From assembly GCA_030609445.1 (NCBI GenBank), contig JAUWCF010000016.1, positions 1 to 10,302 of the forward strand: DNA of 10,302 nt. Direction: 5' to 3'. Position 1 is the first letter of the stretch. The number at the start of each line of letters is the position of its first letter. Positions 6,658 to 10,302 of the stretch are shown piece after piece. The DNA comes from Thermoplasmatota archaeon (GTDB lineage Archaea; Thermoplasmatota; E2; DHVEG-1). The translations under genes were made by a program, and so were the position numbers. Below the pieces are notes generated by a model that did no database searches, was not told the origin of the DNA, and worked only from the letters and a program-made list of their open reading frames with translations.

Positions 6658-6680
6658 ATTTAAATTTGTCAAATTTAAAT
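6658..6680. promoter_or_regulatory. 23-base perfect palindrome overlapping the promoter of the thioredoxin-like gene
   Basis: ATTTAAATTTG-T-CAAATTTAAAT is a perfect inverted repeat with 11-base arms. It sits exactly where TFB and TBP should bind for the gene starting at 6709 and overlaps the TATA box by a few bases. The position suggests an operator for a dimeric winged-helix or HTH repressor, or an activator site. AT-rich composition makes self-complementary words easier by chance, but 11 matching pairs including the central G-C is long. Confidence 0.6.
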
Positions 6681-6686
6681 ATAAAA
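6677..6686 (+). promoter_or_regulatory. TATA box of a leaderless gene
   Basis: AAATATAAAA, centred about 27 bases before the ATG at 6709, puts the transcription start at or within a base or two of the start codon. There is no SD before the ATG (tatattaattatatac), which agrees with a leaderless message. Confidence 0.6.
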
Positions 6687-6708
6687 CAAGCTTATATTAA
6701 TTATATAC

Positions 6709-8178
6709 ATGAGAAATATCTTAAAAGTTGCTGTTGTTGTTATCGTAGCAATTCTGCTATCCGCTTCGACATATGTTCTATTTTTTACAGACGTTGTAGA
6801 CAATGGTGAAGCTGATGATGTGGCTCCAACAATCGATACAATAATTGGGGATACAACAGGTACAACAGGGAAAATAACGAATGTATCGGTAACATTTTCT
6901 GATGATGTTGAGGTGACCGGGGCGATACTATATTACAAGACAACGAGTGCAAGTGATTGGAGTTCTACATCAATTCTTAACAGAAATGTTGATCTTAGTA
7001 TTCCATCAGACTCTAATGAAGATTGGTACTATTATGTGACAATTGATGATGCCGCGGGCAACGGCCCCGTTGGTGATCCTTCAACAGATGGGAGTGTCTA
7101 CTATACTATTACTGTTTCTGAAGAGAATGAAGAATTTGTACATACTGTTTTTATCGAAGAGGGGACAGCGACAGATTGTCGATATTGTCCAAATGTTGGA
7201 GAGATTCTCGATACTTTGTATGAGTCGAATGACTATAATTTTTATTATGTCCGTTTGATCGAAGATGCGAATGAAGCAGCTTCCAATCGTTTAAAAAATG
7301 AATTTAATAATTATGGAAATCCTACAGTTTATATTGACGGGGGATTTAAGGTTATACGAGGGGGTCTCAATGAAGAGGATATGTATGCAGAAGCAATCAG
7401 TGTTGCTGAATCGCGAAATGTTCCAAAAATAAAGGTTACTGTTAATGCAGAATACGATAATAATACTAATGAAATACTTTGTGTGGCAGAAATAGAAAAC
7501 AAAGAAGCGGAGACCTATTCTGGGAATCTACGGTTATATTTAACAGAGAAAATATCTTCCAGCTGGAATGACTACGATGGTAAGAAGTATCACTTTGCTT
7601 TCATTGATTATATTATTAACAAGGATATATCTGTTGATTCTGATGGAAAAAAGCCGTATCAAGAAACTTGGGACATATCAGATTTGATACCTGAGAATCT
7701 GATGATTATTGCGGTGGTATTTAATTCAGAATCTGTCGGGCAGTTTGCAAATCCTCCAGATGGGAATCCTTTTGATGCATATTATGCTGATGCAGCCGAT
7801 GCTGCAGAAGTAGTTGAAGGTGGTGATCTCCCTCCCGAAGTTGGGATTACCTTGCCGCAACAAGGAAAATTGTATTTCAGAGGAAAACCGATCTTGGAAT
7901 TTTTATATAAAAATAGATTATTGAACAAAACCAGATTGTTAGGTAAAATAACAATTACTGCTTATGCCACTGACGACTCAAGTATCGATAAAGTTGAATT
8001 ATATATTGACGATGAGCTCATTTCGACCCTTGAAGAAGAACCTTATGAATGGAGCTTTAGGAGTCTTTCAACATTTAAAAAGATACTTCCTCCATATATA
8101 CACACAGTAATGGTCAAAGCATATGATGATTCAGGGAAGATATCGACAGATAGCATCGAAATCTGGGCTAGATTATAG
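6709..8178 (+). CDS. Membrane-anchored thioredoxin-like protein with Ig-like domains
   Basis: A 489-residue protein with an N-terminal membrane anchor or signal (about 5-26), so the rest should face outside. Residues 38-136 look like a beta-sandwich domain (DVEVTGAILYYKTTS, YYYVTIDDAAGNGPVGD). Residues about 142-220 form a thioredoxin-like domain: strand HTVFIEEGTATDCRYCPN with Cys157 and Cys160 as CxxC, then YGNPTVYIDGG with Pro205 at the cis-proline site, as in Omp28-like and archaeal secreted thioredoxin-like proteins. Residues 240-345 form a further beta domain, and 375-489 an Ig-like module (GKITITAYATDDSSIDKVELYIDDE in outline) common in Thermoplasmatota surface proteins. It may reduce, oxidise or shuffle disulfides outside the cell; electron source unknown. 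The gene is apparently leaderless, and a palindrome covers its promoter. A T-tract follows the stop. Redox genes further right suggest a shared role. Confidence 0.85.
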   Translation: MRNILKVAVVVIVAILLSASTYVLFFTDVVDNGEADDVAPTIDTIIGDTTGTTGKITNVSVTFSDDVEVTGAILYYKTTSASDWSSTSILNRNVDLSIPSDSNEDWYYYVTIDDAAGNGPVGDPSTDGSVYYTITVSEENEEFVHTVFIEEGTATDCRYCPNVGEILDTLYESNDYNFYYVRLIEDANEAASNRLKNEFNNYGNPTVYIDGGFKVIRGGLNEEDMYAEAISVAESRNVPKIKVTVNAEYDNNTNEILCVAEIENKEAETYSGNLRLYLTEKISSSWNDYDGKKYHFAFIDYIINKDISVDSDGKKPYQETWDISDLIPENLMIIAVVFNSESVGQFANPPDGNPFDAYYADAADAAEVVEGGDLPPEVGITLPQQGKLYFRGKPILEFLYKNRLLNKTRLLGKITITAYATDDSSIDKVELYIDDELISTLEEEPYEWSFRSLSTFKKILPPYIHTVMVKAYDDSGKISTDSIEIWARL

Positions 8179-8187
8179 CCTCGCCTA

Positions 8188-8193
8188 TTTTTT
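8188..8193 (+). terminator. T-tract after the thioredoxin-like gene
   Basis: Six T in a row, ten bases after the TAG stop codon, give a likely archaeal U-tract terminator for the plus strand. It overlaps the end of the minus-strand radical SAM remnant. Confidence 0.45.
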
Positions 8194-8413
8194 AAGTAAA
8201 TAGTTTCTTGCTATTCATTGTTGCAACTATATTTCTAGCCATAATTAATAAGAAAGGATATAACCCTAACCTTAATCCACGCGTAATTCTCCTTATCGTA
8301 TAAGGAATCGAATAAAATTCTGAATACATTTTTTGCAGTCCTTTATGTATTTCATCAGGCGTCATTTGTTTTGGTTGAAAAAGAACAGTTTTAAGAGCAG
8401 GATGCTTAATATA
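8192..8413 (-). pseudogene. C-terminal remnant of a second radical SAM enzyme
   Basis: The minus strand carries an open frame of 73 codons ending in TAA (8194-8192), bounded upstream by an in-frame TAA (8416-8414). Its text is the C-terminal tail of B12-binding-type radical SAM proteins: KTVLFQPKQMTPDEIHKGL, then YSEFYSIPYTIRRI, then LYPFLLIMARNI. It aligns with the tail of the intact radical SAM protein in this window: MTPDEIHKGL with LTEKELAEGI, FYSIP with YYSIP, and MARNI with VMRNI. The B12 domain, the CxxxCxxC and the barrel are absent, since the sequence upstream is taken by the cysteine-rich gene. An internal ATG (8365) would give a 57-residue product, but the homology extends before it, which argues for a decayed or deleted gene rather than a small functional one. 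Confidence 0.75.
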
Positions 8414-8439
8414 TTAGCACGAGTTGATTGAGGGATAAT

Positions 8440-8604
8440 ATGAAAATAGTATTATGTAACGATGGTACTTGTCTACCTCCAAAATGCCCAGTTGTTGATG
8501 TACGAGAAAGTCAAGTTGTCATTGGAGAAAAAGACAACGTCTGTACTTTAACAAGAGAGCAATTTGATATACTCAAAGAAAAAATAAAAAACGACGAAAT
8601 CTAA
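8440..8604 (+). CDS. Small cysteine-rich protein, 54 residues
   Basis: ATG at 8440 to TAA at 8602-8604. GAGGG at 8430-8434, five bases before the ATG, is a good SD, and TTAATATATTA at 8406-8416 is TATA-like. The product starts MKIVLCNDGTCLPPKCPVVD and has cysteines at 6, 11, 16 and 35, three of them at five-residue spacing (CxxxxCxxxxC), which could bind a metal or FeS cluster or form disulfides. The middle (about 17-38) alternates like beta strands (VVDVRESQVVIGEKDN), and the C-terminus is a charged helix (REQFDILKEKIKND). No signal peptide. Not recognised as a named family. It follows the radical SAM remnant on the opposite strand and converges with the thioredoxin-fold gene, so a link to the redox genes is only positional. 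Confidence 0.7.
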   Translation: MKIVLCNDGTCLPPKCPVVDVRESQVVIGEKDNVCTLTREQFDILKEKIKNDEI

Positions 8605-8632
8605 GAAAAGGTTTTTCCTTTCTTCATTTTTT
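8603..8632 (+). terminator. Hairpin and T-tract after the cysteine-rich gene
   Basis: AAGAAAAGG and CCTTTCTT, joined by a short T-rich loop, form an imperfect stem directly after the stop codon, followed by six T (8627-8632). It lies between convergent genes. On the minus strand, runs of T from the A-rich end of the cysteine-rich gene (about 8577-8590) could end the opposing operon. Confidence 0.5.
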
Positions 8633-8646
8633 ATAGATTTTTACTG

Positions 8647-9276
8647 TTATTCTGGGATGTATCCATCTCTGAATTCATTATAAAGCTCGATACTTGCTTG
8701 CATTGTCTGTGTTAGAAATGATATGCGTTCTTCATCAGTATCTCCAAATGTGCCATAGATAGAGGCAAAGTAGGGTTTTACTATTCCTCGATCATATTTC
8801 AAAGTAACTATCGTACACATGGGTCGTGCTCCTTGCCCTCCAACATCATACACCTCGTATGAATCCCGCATTTCTTGGGTGGTGTGATCAACGTTATTAT
8901 AGAAATACGCGACCGGTGAATCTTCGAATAATGTCGTTTCAAAGAAGACTTCGTCCTTTCCATATTCAACATTGAAAAAATCTTTAATGACTGAATAAAT
9001 AATATCACAGCCATGACATGCATCCGCACTATAGTGTAAAAATACTACTCCTTCTAGTAAATTTTCAAGAACAAAATCTGGATGATTTTCTTTATTTGCA
9101 GTATCAAATATATACTCTAAGTCCAGTTTTGGTTCTAGTTTTATACAACTAAGACAAAGAACTGACACAATTCGGGTATTAATTTCATCATAAACATCGG
9201 TAAAAACAAGCATTCCTCCTAATGACCCAGAGATAAGAAGTAATGCAGTGATCTGGATAACAAACATTTTTTTCAT
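8647..9276 (-). CDS. Membrane-anchored thioredoxin-fold protein with two CxxC pairs
   Basis: A 209-residue protein with a Lys-led N-terminal membrane helix (about 5-26), so the main domain should lie outside. After the anchor comes CLSC (Cys41, Cys44), then a thioredoxin-like fold: strand GVVFLHYSADACHGC with Cys87 and Cys90 as the active-site CxxC, and GARPMCTIV with Pro152 at the cis-proline site, followed by an extra Cys154. A second CxxC outside the fold could relay electrons to the active pair. The last 30 residues are helical and acidic. The ATG directly abuts the stop codon of the 4Fe-4S gene (TAGATG), and its SD (GAGAGGG) lies inside that gene's end, so the two should be translated in a coupled way. 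Function is likely thiol-disulfide exchange in partnership with that protein; substrate unknown. Confidence 0.85.
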   Translation of the reverse strand: MKKMFVIQITALLLISGSLGGMLVFTDVYDEINTRIVSVLCLSCIKLEPKLDLEYIFDTANKENHPDFVLENLLEGVVFLHYSADACHGCDIIYSVIKDFFNVEYGKDEVFFETTLFEDSPVAYFYNNVDHTTQEMRDSYEVYDVGGQGARPMCTIVTLKYDRGIVKPYFASIYGTFGDTDEERISFLTQTMQASIELYNEFRDGYIPE

Positions 9277-10086
9277 CTATACCCTCTCATATGAAATAAT
9301 GTGTTTTGAACATACCTTTATACATTTTCCACATAATATGCATTCAGGATCTCTATTCATCTCTGGAACATTGATGCCCATTGGACATATGTCACTGCAT
9401 GCATTGCAATGAATGCACTTTTCTTTATCTATGTGTATATGTAAAAAACTTATTTTGTTAAAGGGAGCCAAAATTGCTCCGACAGGACAGAAATATCTGC
9501 ACCATCCACGTTCGACAATAAATATGAGGATCATAAAAAGAATAAAGACAATCAGGGCAATCATAAAGAACGAGTTTGGTACAAATTTTCCAGGATAGAG
9601 CACTAAAATGGGGATGGTTCCTGTGAGAAAGCCAACCGGACAAATATCTGTAAACATAAACCCAATAAAATATGAGGTTACAAGGGCAAGTCCAATAAGG
9701 TTGATATATTTGATGTAACGAAGGTATTTCTCGATTTTATGTTGGCCAAGCTTTTGTGCAAAAGAATGATTTTTTATCCGTCTGGCTACTTTTGCAGTGC
9801 CTCGTTGAAGAAGTCCAATAGGACATGCCCAGCCACAAACTGCTCTGCCACTTAGTATGCCTATTGTGCCTAAGATGAGAAATGGATATAACAGAAACTT
9901 CCAGGTAAAGCTCCCTTTATAGATGCTTTGTTCGATAGCTCTTATAGGGCATGCTGAAGATGCAGTAGGACATGCATGGCAATAAAAAAAGGGAAAACAA
10001 AGCCCTGTTTTGATGTTGAGGACTCCTAGATTTGCATAGAAAAAGAAAATAATTTGAGAAAGAAGACGCTTTTTCTGAAGTTTCAT
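9277..10086 (-). CDS. Membrane 4Fe-4S protein of the NapH/CcoG type
   Basis: A 269-residue polytopic membrane protein carrying FeS clusters, likely an electron carrier across or at the membrane. Membrane segments lie at about 11-28, 62-79, 126-145 and 172-191. Cysteine motifs in order: CHACP with Cys46 (36-46), CGWACPIG (84-91), TDICPVG (146-152), CRYFCPVG (196-203), then two ferredoxin 4Fe-4S motifs, CIHCNACSDICP (224-235) and CILCGKCIKVC (249-259). The CxxxCP plus double ferredoxin layout is that of NapH, NosR and CcoG relatives. The start chosen is the ATG at 10086. The frame stays open to 10257, but that extension is antisense to the CDC48 segment and reads as unrelated low-quality sequence. 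SD is weak. The gene is followed without any gap by the thioredoxin-fold gene, which is its likely redox partner. Confidence 0.9.
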   Translation of the reverse strand: MKLQKKRLLSQIIFFFYANLGVLNIKTGLCFPFFYCHACPTASSACPIRAIEQSIYKGSFTWKFLLYPFLILGTIGILSGRAVCGWACPIGLLQRGTAKVARRIKNHSFAQKLGQHKIEKYLRYIKYINLIGLALVTSYFIGFMFTDICPVGFLTGTIPILVLYPGKFVPNSFFMIALIVFILFMILIFIVERGWCRYFCPVGAILAPFNKISFLHIHIDKEKCIHCNACSDICPMGINVPEMNRDPECILCGKCIKVCSKHIISYERV

Positions 10087-10126
10087 TATAATCTCTTTCT
10101 TCTCAATATTATTGCTCCAGCGATAA

Positions 10127-10302
10127 GTGAAAAAGAACACCGAGCCTTCAGCACTCCGGGAAGTCTTTGTAGAAGTGCCAAATGTGAAGTGGGAAGACAT
10201 AGGCGGCTTGGAGCGTGCGAAACAGGAATTGAAGGAGGTTGTGGAGTGGCCACTCAAATATCCTGATGTTTTCTCGCTGTTAAATACAAAGCCGCCGAAA
10301 GG
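10127..10302 (+). CDS. CDC48-type AAA ATPase D2 segment, 5'-truncated and running off the edge
   Basis: The plus-strand frame from a GTG at 10127 reads as the start of the second AAA domain of CDC48/[23 protein letters not shown] (6-25), then [34 protein letters not shown] at the edge. In complete CDC48 this stretch lies after the N domain and D1, about two thirds of the way in. Here an in-frame TAA (10124-10126) comes directly before the GTG, and none of the three frames upstream gives the preceding D1 residues. So either the gene is a truncated D2-only ATPase starting at GTG, or a broken copy, or an assembly join. No SD precedes the GTG. Only 40 bases separate it from the divergent 4Fe-4S start. 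Walker A and later motifs would lie beyond the window. Confidence 0.8.
   Translation, partial: MKKNTEPSALREVFVEVPNVKWEDIGGLERAKQELKEVVEWPLKYPDVFSLLNTKPPK

Noticed and set aside
10087..10257. Extension of the 4Fe-4S protein to an upstream ATG at 10257
   Set aside because: The added 57 residues are the antisense reading of the CDC48 D2 segment and have no membrane or FeS features; the family-like sequence begins at the ATG at 10086.
1..10302. CRISPR array, transposase, integrase or phage genes
   Set aside because: No direct repeat array and no recognisable mobile-element protein were found; the signs of rearrangement are limited to the radical SAM remnant and the CDC48 edge.

Overview
The window looks archaeal, most likely from an AT-rich euryarchaeon of the Thermoplasmatota type (a placement by inference). 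Direct evidence is a TFB transcription factor, an archaeal 20S proteasome alpha subunit whose N-terminus closely resembles the Thermoplasma protein, TATA-box promoters about 25 bases before starts, at least one apparently leaderless gene, and a secreted protein ending in the Ig-like module common in uncultured Thermoplasmatota. A CDC48-type AAA ATPase segment at the right edge agrees.

Left part (1-3350): the possible first codons of a minus-strand exported protein, an ABC-F ribosome-associated ATPase, then a promoter with an inverted repeat, a possible 35-residue ORF, a 72-residue Sm-like small protein and psmA. Middle (3330-6550): a minus-strand run made of an 80-residue unknown protein, tfb (with a 19-base perfect palindrome in its leader), a strongly structured 12-bp-stem element with its own TATA box, a B12-binding-type radical SAM enzyme and a two-site zinc-ribbon protein.

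Right part (6550-10302): an extracytoplasmic redox neighbourhood. A leaderless, palindrome-controlled gene encodes a membrane-anchored thioredoxin-like/Ig-like protein (CRYC). Further on, a tight two-gene minus-strand operon encodes a membrane 4Fe-4S protein of the NapH/CcoG type and a membrane-anchored thioredoxin-fold protein (CHGC plus CLSC). Between them lie a 54-residue cysteine-rich protein and a 73-codon remnant of the C-terminus of a second radical SAM enzyme, related to the intact one in this window. The right edge holds a CDC48 D2-type segment whose homology starts abruptly at a GTG after a stop codon, suggesting truncation.

The best candidate for an undescribed system is the pairing of a polyferredoxin-like membrane protein with thioredoxin-like partners outside the membrane, a plausible route for moving reducing power across the membrane. 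The structured element at 4852-4929 and the two perfect palindromes at promoters are the best non-coding leads. None of this could be tested by database search here.
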